Below, one piece after another: positions 6,681-12,895 of a DNA stretch of 12,895 bases. Under the pieces are notes generated by a model. It did not search any database. It had not been told where the DNA came from and was given only the letters and a program-made list of their open reading frames with translations. The DNA is taken from NCBI GenBank assembly GCA_026770615.1, contig MU631309.1, forward strand, positions 141,638 through 154,532. The letters are read 5' to 3'. Within the stretch, counting starts at the first letter, position 1, and every line of letters begins with the position of its first letter. Source of the DNA: Pavlovales sp. CCMP2436 (taxonomy: Eukaryota; Haptophyta; Pavlovophyceae; Pavlovales). The translations under genes were made by a program, and so were the position numbers.

Positions 6681-6813
6681 TAACTAACTGATCCTGAAGT
6701 GAGTTCGCAACTGCATTTATTTTGCCATTCATGTTCTCGTACTCGTAAGAATCTGGATATACTACTAGACGCAGAATTCGACGGGGAACAACTTCGGTGT
6801 GGCGGGCCAACAC
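6670..6813 (-). other. Exon-like open segment, about 48 codons
   Basis: In a stretch of balanced composition the minus strand reads LARHTEVVPRRILRLVVYPD, then SYEYENMNGKINAVANSLQD and QLVTMIEP. It is preceded by an in-frame TAA and an AG that could serve as a 3' splice site (aaaatcag, near 6814-6821). The frame stays open into the GC-rich DNA at 6448-6669 but there looks like a shadow. No family recognised. It lies immediately downstream of the copia LTR. Confidence 0.25.
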
Positions 6814-6888
6814 CTGATTTTAACGAGATTTGCTAGAGATGAGCCTCCAAAGTGAGGGTGGTAATAATTACCAGTGGTATGCTGAAAA

Positions 6889-7105
6889 TGTTGGTATCTC
6901 CTCGCATAGCTGTAGCTTTCACTCACGCCGTTGCCTGGCGTGTGAGGTGCTCCTCGAGCAGCAAGTCACGGTGGTCGCGTCTAGAGTTGGATCGTAACGA
7001 AGGTAGAGACAACGTCAACGCAGATATTTTATATCTGGTGTCTCAGGTCATAACTAACTGTGGTGGAAGTGCGCGCGCTGCGCAGTGAGACAGTAGACGC
7101 CAACA
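6889..7105 (-). repeat. Copia-type 3' LTR, 217 bp
   Basis: Read on the minus strand it begins TGTTGG and ends CCAACA, the inverted TG...CA ends expected of an LTR. It follows a G-run polypurine tract directly downstream of the copia pol stop codon. About 70 bp in lies a TATA-box-like ATATAAAATA within a perfect inverted repeat, CAGATAT-AAA-ATATCTG (plus strand about 7020-7036), suitable for the U3 promoter. The 5-bp target duplication cannot be checked because the other LTR is not in the window. The exact outer end rests on the TGTTGG/CCAACA symmetry. Confidence 0.65.
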
Positions 7106-7117
7106 CCCCCCCCGGCC
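7106..7117 (-). promoter_or_regulatory. Polypurine tract of the copia element
   Basis: On the minus strand GGCCGGGGGGGG lies between the pol stop codon (7118-7120) and the TGTTGG start of the LTR. In LTR retrotransposons this tract primes plus-strand DNA synthesis. Confidence 0.6.
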
Positions 7118-7985
7118 TCAGTTCTCAGGAGAGAACATGAGGGCGCTCACATGGCGTCGGAAGACTGCCACGGTCGTAGGCTTGGTGAAGATGTCGGCAC
7201 GGTTGTCGTCGGTGTGCACTTTGGCGACTTTACGATGCCAGTCTGCTGGGCCAGGCGGATGTAGTGCCAGCGGATTTCGATGTGCTTGCTGCGCTTGTGA
7301 TGAACGGGATTCTCGACCAAGTGGATGGTGCCCTGGTTATCCACATAGATTACGGTCGGGTTGGGCTCCTCGTGGCGAAGGAAGGCTGCGACGGTGAGCA
7401 GGTAGCTCACTTCGCGCGCACACTCGGCAAGCGCAATGTATTCAGATTCACACGTGTTGAGCGCGACAATCGACTACAAACCGCTGTGTCACGCGATCGG
7501 GGTGCCGTTGTACAGCACAGTGTACCCGCTCGTAGAGCGGCGTCCACCTCATCTGCAGCCCAGTCGGCATTAGCGAAGGCAGACATGCTCGGATGTATGC
7601 GGTCAGGCGCGTACCGAAAGAGCAGACCGAGCGACACGGTGCCGCGCAAGTAGCGCAGGGCGCGCCGAGCCGCCTTCATGTCGCACACGCGGGGCACGGA
7701 CATACGCCATGCCAACATGTTGGCGGCGTGCGCGAGGTTGGGCCGCGCCGTTGTGTTCGCGTACATGATGGCTCCGGTGATCTGCTGGAAAAGCTCAATG
7801 TCGGCTCGGTTTAGCAGCGTCTCGTCGGTCGCCTCTCCACGCTGCTCGTCCTTGCTCGCTCCAGGCGAGGCAGCAGGGCGGCAGTCGGTCATGCCGAATC
7901 GGTCAAGCACGCCGCGCAGGTATTGCAACAGGTGCATGTAGATACCGTCGGGGCGGCTCTCAAATTGCGCGCCCAATTTTTTTTT
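7118..7985 (-). pseudogene. pol: Ty1/copia pol fragment: end of reverse transcriptase plus RNase H
   Basis: Frame 1 (to about 7531) carries the conserved copia tail of RT: LRGVLDRFGMTDCRPAASPG, then GAIMYANTTARPNLAHAANM, then RRALRYLRGT, then the first RNase H acid in ANADWAADE. A frameshift near 7531 moves to frame 2, with LYNGTPIA then stops at 7489-7491 (TGA where Trp is usual) and 7474-7476. It continues with NTCESEYIALAEC, IYVDNQG and NPVHHKRSKHIEIRWHYIR. Near 7230 a third frame takes over with VHTDDNRADIFTKP, ending at TGA 7118-7120. The acidic RNase H signature (ADW, ESEY, DNQ, ADIFTK) is therefore all present but split. Integrase, Gag and most of RT are missing because homology ends at about 7980. 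The element is dead. Confidence 0.9.
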
Positions 7986-8111
7986 CGGAGCCGGCCGAGA
8001 TGCGTCATTGCGTCGCTTGACTTCTCGCTCTCGCCGTCTCACGCTTGCTCAAACTTCCGCTGTCTATACTTACTCCTCATCCCCTTAGCTGCTTTCTCGA
8101 CTCTCGACATC
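7986..8111 (+). promoter_or_regulatory. Presumed leader or promoter of the DIRS-like element
   Basis: A pyrimidine-rich stretch (cttgacttctcgctctcgccg, later tctatacttactcctcatcc) lies between the end of copia homology and the first Gag ATG at 8112. No TATA box is evident. The true left end of the element, including any terminal repeat, could not be located. Confidence 0.3.
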
Positions 8112-9921
8112 ATGCCGGCACGCCCCAAAAACGACGCCGCCGTCGACACCACGGAGGAGACGATCATGACCTCGGAGAATGTCACTGTGCAGGACAACAC
8201 GGTGACAGTCGCCAATCCGCTCGTGCTCGTGGGCAATGAACACGACGACGATCAGCTCGCTAACATCCCGGTGTCGATCGCGGCGGTCGTGGCTAGCTCG
8301 CCTGCGCAACTGCCGCCTGGGCCGCGCGTCGTCGGCGGTTTTAACGGCTTAGCCCTGCCGCTCACGGGTCTCGCGGCTACTACATCGCGCCGCCAGGCTG
8401 CCCGGCCTCGCGTAGGCGGCGCGTCAACTTTCGCTACTGGTGGCCTCCCCGCCTTCTCCTCGCTCCAGGTGCCGACAGGGCTCCCCAGCGCCCCCGCGTT
8501 CCAGGCGCCGACAGGACCGCTCTTCGACGACAGCTCCGCCATCCTCTTCTCCAACCCGCCGACAACGCTTCCGCCGGGCTTCGCCGACTACTGCCGCGCG
8601 AATAACCTGACGGTGTCCCCGTCGCGCGCGCCGCCGCCGCCGCCGCCACCGCTGCCACGCCCATCATCAACTCCGGTTTCTCACCACACCGACTTCATCT
8701 TCGCCGCCCTCAATGCGCTCCCTTCCACCCAGCGGACTTCCGCCGGCGGCAGGCGGTCCCCCGCCGATGGCAGGCGGCCCACCGCTCGGCGGCACGCCGT
8801 CGCGCGGCTACCCACCGCTCCTTACCGCGCTGCCGCCCACGCTGCCCATGCCCGACTTTTCGATCATCCACGCCTCACTGCAGGCGCTGCTCGCCGCGCA
8901 GTTCAACCCGGCCGCGACGGTCACGATGAAGATGGATCCGGCCACCTTAGCTGCGCTCGCGTCGCACCAGGGTACCGACAAGTACAACGCACCGCGCACC
9001 GAGGCGTACAACCACTACCGCTCGCTCCTCTTTGATTTAGCTACGCGTCGGCGGTAGAGGTTCTCAACTCGGCGGCGGTCGCCATCATCACGGACTCGGC
9101 CGGCTTGCAGCGCTTCCACTGCACCTACGAGTACGCGGCAACGCTCTCACCCTTGCAGGTGCAGACCTTCATGTCCAAGAATGGGCTTTCACCTCCGCAA
9201 CGCGCGGCCTCGTGCGCGCGGCTCCGAGCATGGTCGCTCTCGGCATGCTCCAGGACAGCTACGCAGAACTGTGCGAACACCTGCCGAGCGCGTGGCGGAC
9301 AAACTTCAAGAAGTACAAGAAGCACATCTATCTACGAGCTGTCCGAGATCTTCGGTGGCACCCAGGAGCTCTTGGACTACGACCGCGAGCTGCGCTCCGT
9401 TCTCATGAAGATCAGACTGACGGTGGGCCAGGCCAACGCTGCGGATTTCGGCATCTTCGAGACGTCGCACCCCGAGAGAGAGCCGCCGCTTGACCAAGTA
9501 CTACCGCGCGCTCGACCGCCCGCTGCCTCCCGCACCTCTGCGCCAGGCGTACACTCCGCCACCGAAGACATCCGCTTTGGCTGGCCTCGTCGCCGCGTCG
9601 CCGCCGTCGGCGCCGGCGCCAAGCATGAACTACTCCCACATCTTGTCGACGGCAGGCGATCAGATCTTCGACCCGTAGAAGTTCAAGGCGGCCAAGTCGT
9701 GCTTTAAATTCCAGATGACGGGGCTTGCGTGCGGCAAGGAGAGCTGCGCAAGGATCAACGGCATGTCCTCTACTGATTCGGCTGACCGTGACGCCGCGTA
9801 CGTGGCAGCCCACGCCGCAGTGTGCAGCTACTGCAGCAGCGCGGGGTATGTCGGGAGCTGCCACGCGACGCCCGACTGGCTCGCCGCCAACCTCGCGCTA
9901 CCAAGCTTCACCTACCCCTAG
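8112..9921 (+). pseudogene. gag: Gag-like region of the DIRS-like retroelement, multiply frameshifted
   Basis: ATG 8112 (atcATGc) starts a Thr/Val-rich acidic N-terminus (VDTTEETIMTSENVTVQDNT) followed by a Pro/Ala-rich segment with a poly-Pro run near 8630-8660. The reading then moves near 8735 to another frame (PMPDFSIIHASLQALLAAQF). It shifts again near 9036 (SYASAVEVLNSAAVAIITDS), near 9187 (LVRAAPSMVALGMLQDSYAE) and near 9325 (YELSEIFGGTQELLDYDREL). From about 9490 it reads YYRALDRPLPPAPLRQAYTP, crosses an amber stop at 9676-9678, and continues KFKAAKSCFKFQMTGLACGK to TAG 9919-9921. That last part holds several Cys (CFKF...LACGKESC, then CSYCSSAGYVGSC) that could form a nucleic-acid-binding knuckle, though not a canonical CCHC. 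Its place before RT supports the Gag assignment. Five or more shifts plus a stop indicate decay. Confidence 0.6.
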
Positions 9922-10042
9922 CCTAGGGACTCGGGGCACGGGAGGAGGCGTTGCGTGGTGCGCTGCAACCCGCGCCCGTAACCGTGCTCCCCCAGCCTGC
10001 GCCGCGTGCATGCGAGCCCTCCCTGGCAGGAGAACCCAACAC

Positions 10043-10126
10043 GCGGCTTGCGGACCATCCGCTCGCCGCAAGGGACCCGGACGTGCGGCTTGCGGACCCT
10101 TCGCTCGCTGAACCCGGGACGTGCTC
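10043..10126 (+). repeat. Two-copy 42-bp tandem repeat between Gag and RT
   Basis: The string gcggcttgcggacc starts at 10043 and again at 10085. The period is 42 bp (14 codons), so frame is kept. In one frame it reads TRLADHPLAARDPDVRLADP. It lies just upstream of the RT open frame and could be part of a Gag-Pol linker or a neutral duplication. Confidence 0.6.
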
Positions 10127-11572
10127 GCGTTACCATGCGGCGCAACAAGTCCGCTGCTCGCGGAGCGTCGGCCGCCGGCGACGGCCCTCGAGCTTGCAGA
10201 GCGCGCAGGCGCCCGCTCGTTTGTCCCGTACGCTCCTCTTGCAGCACACCAACATGTCTTCGCTCGAGATGCGGCGTACGTTATGTACCTCACAGGCATG
10301 GACCTGTCGCTTTGCCTTCGTGAGGGCGTCGACTTGCTCTTTCGTGGACCGCCGGGGGCGAGGTATGCACCTAACCACGCGAGCGCACGCGCGCACGCAG
10401 ACGCGGTTAGGCAGCAGGTGGTCAAGTACGTCGAGTCGGGAGTCGTGATGGGGCCTTTCGACTCGCGGCCGTTCCCTCGCGGCAACATGACGATCAATCC
10501 GCTGGGCGCGGTGGTCAAGGACGTAATCAGCATCAGGGTGATCTCCGACCTCATGGCGTCCGGCGTCAACTTCCATATCAACTCCTCCTCGTTATCGTAC
10601 GCCAAGCTGGGCGGCGTCCTGCGTGGCATCAACAAGGACTCCTGGCTGTTCAAGGTCGACGTCGACGCGGCGTCTTTCAGGGTCGCCGTGCGGCTAGAGA
10701 ACTGGCATCTGCTGGCGTTCATCCTGGACGGCAAGTACTACCTCTTCATTCGCCTCGTCTTCGGAGCAGCGTCGTCGCCGCGGCTTGTTTGCATCGTCGC
10801 CGATTCGATTCGCGACGCGTTTTCGGCTCGCTGGCGGCCCGTCTTCGACTTCATTTTGTCCTCGTTCAGTGACGACTTCGCCAAGTCAGACGATTACGAC
10901 TCGCTCTGCGCCGTATTCGAGATTTGGTGCCAGACGCTGCGTGCCTGCGGCCTGCCAACATCGAGCAAGCCGGGCAAGTGCATTCCGCCCTGTCGCGCCC
11001 TCGATTTACTCGGCGTGCACGTGGACGTCTTTGACAACTCGGTCTCCTTAACGACGGAGAAGCGAGCCCGCTGGCTCCCGCTCGTTCTCGACTGGCTCGG
11101 CAGAAGCATGCTGCGCAAGGAGCTCGAGAAGCTGATCGGAATCATGGGCTGGCTCTCCTACATCCAGCCGCTGTGCAGGCCGTTCATCGGCCCTTTTCGA
11201 GACCTTCTTCATTCGTCTACCATGTGCGCAGAGTGGACGGCTGATGGCTTCCTCAACCGCCCGCTCGAGCAAGTACTTCCAGTCGAGAGCAACTTCGTCA
11301 AGAGGCTGCTGGAGACGGCTTCGTGCTCGCGGCGCCTCTACGGTGTGTGTTTTTTCCGATGCGGCTTTGAGCACCCCTACCTCAACTCGATGCTGCAGGA
11401 GCTGACGCTCATCCTGGCGAGCCGCTCGCTGACGCTCGTCGTGGCACATGTGCCCGGCAAGAAAAATCGCGTGGCGGATGCCATCTCGCGCAACAAGCCA
11501 CTAACGGTCGAGTTCTGGCTCGAGCTTGCCGACTTCGAGTCGGCCGCGCTGCTCGCCGGCTGCGAGGCGTGA
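10112..11572 (+). CDS. DIRS-like reverse transcriptase with a truncated RNase H
   Basis: One frame is open from a TGA at 10109-10111 to TGA 11570-11572; the first ATG is 10283, so expression from Gag by shifting or splicing is likely. Residues here are numbered from 10121. RT blocks are NPLGAVVKD then IRVISDLMASGVNF (about 127-148), KVDVDAASFRV with catalytic Asp180, GAASSPRLVCIVAD, SFSDDF with catalytic Asp251-Asp252, LLGVHVDVFDNSVSL, and LEKLIGIMGWLSYIQPLCRP. The order and the LLGV and LIG blocks match DIRS/Ngaro-type RTs. The RNase H end is HVPGKKNRVADAISR (443-457). The N-terminal RNase H acids normally found between RT and this block are not visible, and the spacing is short, so an internal deletion near 11290-11370 is likely. 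Ser185 replaces the usual aromatic residue, and Ser250 precedes the DD pair where Val or Met is usual. Probably inactive despite the open frame. Confidence 0.8.
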   Translation, partial: TRDVLALPCGATSPLLAERRPPATALELAERAGARSFVPYAPLAAHQHVFARDAAYVMYLTGMDLSLCLREGVDLLFRGPPGARYAPNHASARAHADAVRQQVVKYVESGVVMGPFDSRPFPRGNMTINPLGAVVKDVISIRVISDLMASGVNFHINSSSLSYAKLGGVLRGINKDSWLFKVDVDAASFRVAVRLENWHLLAFILDGKYYLFIRLVFGAASSPRLVCIVADSIRDAFSARWRPVFDFILSSFSDDFAKSDDYDSLCAVFEIWCQTLRACGLPTSSKPGKCIPPCRALDLLGVHVDVFDNSVSLTTEKRARWLPLVLDWLGRSMLRKELEKLIGIMGWLSYIQPLCRPFIGPFRDLLHSSTMCAEWTADGFLNRPLEQVLPVESNFVKRLLETASCSRRLYGVCFFRCGFEHPYLNSMLQELTLILASRSLTLVVAHVPGKKNRVADAISRNKPLTVEFWLELADFESAALLAGCEA

Positions 11573-11700
11573 GCGTGCCGGAGCGTGCGTTGGTTGCGGC
11601 AACGCCGGCTGCGAGGCGTGAGCGTGCCGGAGCGTGCGTTGGCTGCGGCAACGCCGGCTGCTCGGCGTGAGTTTGCCGGAGCGCCGAGTGTTAGGCGAAC
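11554..11700 (+). repeat. 49-bp tandem repeat, three copies, overlapping the RT stop codon
   Basis: Copies start at 11554, 11603 and 11652. The unit begins cgccggctgcgaggcgtgag and ends ggttgcggcaa. Copies 1 and 2 are nearly identical, and copy 3 diverges after about 25-40 bp. The RT stop codon (11570-11572) and its last codons lie within copy 1, so the coding 3' end has been duplicated into the downstream region. Confidence 0.85.
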
Positions 11701-11790
11701 GACGGCGTGCGCGAACTAAACCACAGACCCTCATATCATATCAATTCTATAAGATTCACATATAACAAATTTACTGCATGTTTTGTATTG

Positions 11791-11930
11791 TCTCCGCATC
11801 ACATCCGCATCCATGACTCCGTAACCGCATCCATACCCGCATCCATAAAAACCGCATCCATCATACCCACATTCATAAAAGCATCCGTAAATGCATCCAT
11901 ATGTGCCCAGCATCCGTAAATGCATCAGTA
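11791..11930 (+). repeat. Degenerate GCATCC/CATCCGTA simple-sequence array
   Basis: About ten loosely spaced copies of gcatcc(a/g)ta occur, for example ccgcatccatacccgcatcc and gcatccgtaaatgcatcc (given separately). The minus strand is open across it and would encode a Gly/Cys/Tyr-rich repeat, which is a by-product of the array. The array ends about 15 bp before MITE copy 3. Confidence 0.7.
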
Positions 11931-11945
11931 TTCATAACGTTAGTA

Positions 11946-12112
11946 CAGGGGATCGCAGGCAATAAGAACGGCGCTTTTTGAGGCTGAGGCTGAGTTTCTT
12001 AGCAAATCACATACAAACAATTGTTAAATTTTGGTTAAAGTTACTATTGAAGGGCAAAAAAACGAGGCTCAGTTTCTTAACACGACGGTTTCTTATTGCC
12101 CGCGATCCCCTG
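11946..12112 (+). mobile_element. MITE copy 3 (167 bp, TA target duplication)
   Basis: Begins CAGGGGATCGCAGGCAATAA, ends with the complement of CAGGGGATCGCGGGCAATAA, and is flanked by TA at 11944-11945 and 12113-12114. It has the same orientation as copy 2. The arms match copy 2 closely (gaacggcgctttttgaggctg, tttcttagcaaat, tttcttaacacgacgg), while the central 50 bp differ. With the cleanest ends of the three it is probably the youngest. It has no coding capacity. Confidence 0.9.
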
Positions 12113-12114
12113 TA

Positions 12115-12244
12115 ATGCATTTCATACATATGGCGTAGCGCGTAGGAGCCTGCGTCGGAGCGCTAAGATCAACCTGACTTGAACTTGAAACGTACCGCCA
12201 GCCCGAGCCCCCATGCATTAATATAGCGGCTCAGCATGGTTCAA
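12115..12244. other. Spacer, nothing recognised
   Basis: A short, balanced-composition stretch between MITE copy 3 and the 569-bp terminal-repeat element. It contains two atgcat sites and no supportable gene. Confidence 0.5.
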
Positions 12245-12810
12245 CAGGTGTTGTTCACTCACTGACTTGGTCGACGTCATACGTTAGTCCTGGCAGCAGG
12301 GATGGTGGTGGTAGAGGTATGGTTGGTGGTGAACTCGTAGCAATTGCCACAGGTTCCCCCCCCCTCCCCCCCCACACACACAACGCTCACGTCCATTTAG
12401 GTGCGTGTACCCCGTCCGCCGCGGCCGCCGCGGCCACCGCGGCCGAGGCGTGCGCCCCGGTCGGCATTGTGGCTGCGCCAGTTGTCGTCACGGTACGCGC
12501 CGTCCGCGTGCGCAGGGGCGTCCTCGGGCCCGTTTGCCGAGCGGCCGGTGCGCTGGAACCAAGATGCACCCCAGGCACCAGCGGCCGCGCGCGCAGTCTG
12601 CGTGTGCAGCGAGCGCGCACGGGCAAGGATGAGCCTGGCGTGGCCGCGCGCCACGATCACTCCGAGCTCCTTGCGCATGAGCCCGAGAAGCGTGTTGCGC
12701 GCCTGCATCGTCGTCGACACGCTGAGCTTGCCCATCCACGTCTCCGCACCCATGCCAGCGTTTCATACATTCTTGGGTTCATTTGTAAATAACCAGTAAG
12801 TGAACAACAC

Positions 12811-12813
<3 letters not shown>
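12245..12813 (-). mobile_element. 569-bp element with about 20-bp terminal inverted repeats
   Basis: The left end CAGGTGTTGTTCACTCACTG (12245-12264) is the inverted partner of the right end, whose complement reads CAGGTGTTGTTCACTTACTG (12794-12813): 19 of 20 match. The flanks are AA on the left and TA on the right. A TA duplication with one mutated base would fit the Tc1/mariner/pogo style, but this is unproven because the right flank is a TA microsatellite. No transposase is visible. The interior holds a minus-strand reading frame with a Gly/Arg-rich end, plus C-rich and CA runs near 12355-12385. Strand is given as that of the internal frame. Confidence 0.65.
12397..12753 (-). CDS. Unrecognised basic protein with a Gly/Arg-rich C-terminus, inside the terminal-repeat element
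   Basis: A 118-codon ATG-to-stop frame. The first ATG gives MGAETWMGKL; a second ATG six codons on is as good. Residues about 18-50 are helical and basic (MQARNTLLGLMRKELGVIVA, then RGHARLILARARS) and align with the fragment at 4043-4386. The middle is Ala/Arg/Asn-rich. The C-terminus is LGRGGRGGRGGRG, an RGG-type tract encoded by the ggccgcggcgg repeats near 12420-12445. Known: RGG tracts commonly bind RNA or are methylated. The family is unknown. Because the terminal repeats enclose it, it may be a captured host-gene fragment. GC-rich repeats make overlapping frames long on both strands, so support comes mainly from the paralogue. Confidence 0.4.
   Translation of the reverse strand: MGAETWMGKLSVSTTMQARNTLLGLMRKELGVIVARGHARLILARARSLHTQTARAAAGAWGASWFQRTGRSANGPEDAPAHADGAYRDDNWRSHNADRGARLGRGGRGGRGGRGTRT

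Positions 12814-12895
<82 letters not shown>
12814..12895. repeat. (TA)n microsatellite
   Basis: About 82 bp of alternating TA to the window end, interrupted by extra A residues near 12840-12841 and 12868-12869 that mark roughly 28-bp blocks. It begins at the outer edge of the right terminal repeat of the 569-bp element. Confidence 0.95.

Larger units (their letters stand above)
7986..11700 (+). mobile_element. DIRS-like retroelement, recombinase not found
   Basis: The order is leader, Gag-like region, RT with RNase H remnant, then tandem repeats. Known: DIRS-order elements carry a tyrosine recombinase after RT or nearby and end in inverted or split direct repeats, not LTRs. Seen: the RT is of this type, but no recombinase-like frame with the R...HxxR...Y pattern was recognised on either strand. 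No LTR and no inverted terminal repeat was found, and the outer ends are approximate. The left end abuts truncated copia sequence. The right end is set after the 49-bp repeats. It is either a truncated copy or a non-autonomous derivative. Confidence 0.6.

Noticed and set aside
6871..6888. tRNA primer-binding site next to the copia LTR (plus strand cagtggtatgctga resembles tggtatc-type sites)
   Set aside because: It lies outside the 3' LTR and in the wrong orientation. The match to an initiator-tRNA end is only about six bases.
7264..7653. Plus-strand frames across the copia pol fragment
   Set aside because: The minus strand shows canonical copia RT and RNase H motifs. The plus frames are shadows.
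7923..8111. Longer upstream start for the Gag-like frame
   Set aside because: The added residues fall in truncated copia sequence and a pyrimidine-rich leader. ATG 8112 gives a sensible N-terminus.
9898..10734. 278-codon minus-strand open frame opposite the RT region
   Set aside because: Shadow of the GC-rich RT coding strand. The plus strand carries recognisable RT motifs, and the minus product has no motif.
11731..11925. Minus-strand Gly/Cys/Tyr-rich open frame
   Set aside because: Direct translation of the degenerate GCATCC array, with no independent support.
11554..11930. CRISPR-like array
   Set aside because: The 49-bp units are contiguous without spacers, and the GCATCC array is irregular simple sequence. 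The context is eukaryotic.

Overview
The window reads as nuclear DNA of a GC-rich eukaryote, most likely a unicellular alga or related protist. The evidence is LTR (copia) and DIRS-like retroelement remains, TA-flanked short inverted-repeat transposons, microsatellites and low gene density, with no bacterial operon signals. The species cannot be named from the sequence. Almost everything coding is broken by frameshifts or stops, so this is best read as a transposon graveyard holding a few host-gene fragments.

Layout. 1-338 (minus) is the N-terminal part of a probable secreted protein, cut by the window edge, whose expected start codon reads ATA. 340-2300 holds low-confidence coding-like stretches, a 180-186 bp tandem duplication and a 20-bp palindrome. 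2300-2480 is a hairpin-rich repeat with a diverged inverted relative at about 5985-6105. 2580-3730 holds two inverted copies of a 166-167 bp MITE. One lies upstream of, and one inside, a gene with a coiled-coil stretch followed by a Gly/Arg-rich stretch. A third MITE copy sits at 11946-12112. 4043-4386 (minus) carries a protein fragment with a paralogue at 12397-12753 (minus); the latter lies inside a 569-bp element with its own terminal inverted repeats. 5246-6030 is a frameshifted gene for a highly charged helical protein.

Retroelement block. 6889-7985 (minus) is the 3' end of a Ty1/copia element: end of reverse transcriptase, RNase H, polypurine tract and a 217-bp LTR. It ends abruptly where a plus-strand DIRS-like element begins (about 7986-11700). 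That element has a frameshifted Gag-like region (8112-9921) and one long open reverse transcriptase frame (to 11572), followed by 49-bp tandem repeats that include its stop codon. No tyrosine recombinase was seen, and the N-terminal part of RNase H appears deleted. The window ends in a long TA microsatellite abutting the terminal repeat of the 569-bp element.

I found no complete novel system. The most informative points are the MITE that splits a Tyr codon in a host-like gene, the recombinase-less DIRS-like element with altered active-site neighbours, and the terminal-repeat element carrying a relative of a fragment found elsewhere in the window. No tRNA, rRNA or CRISPR array was recognised.
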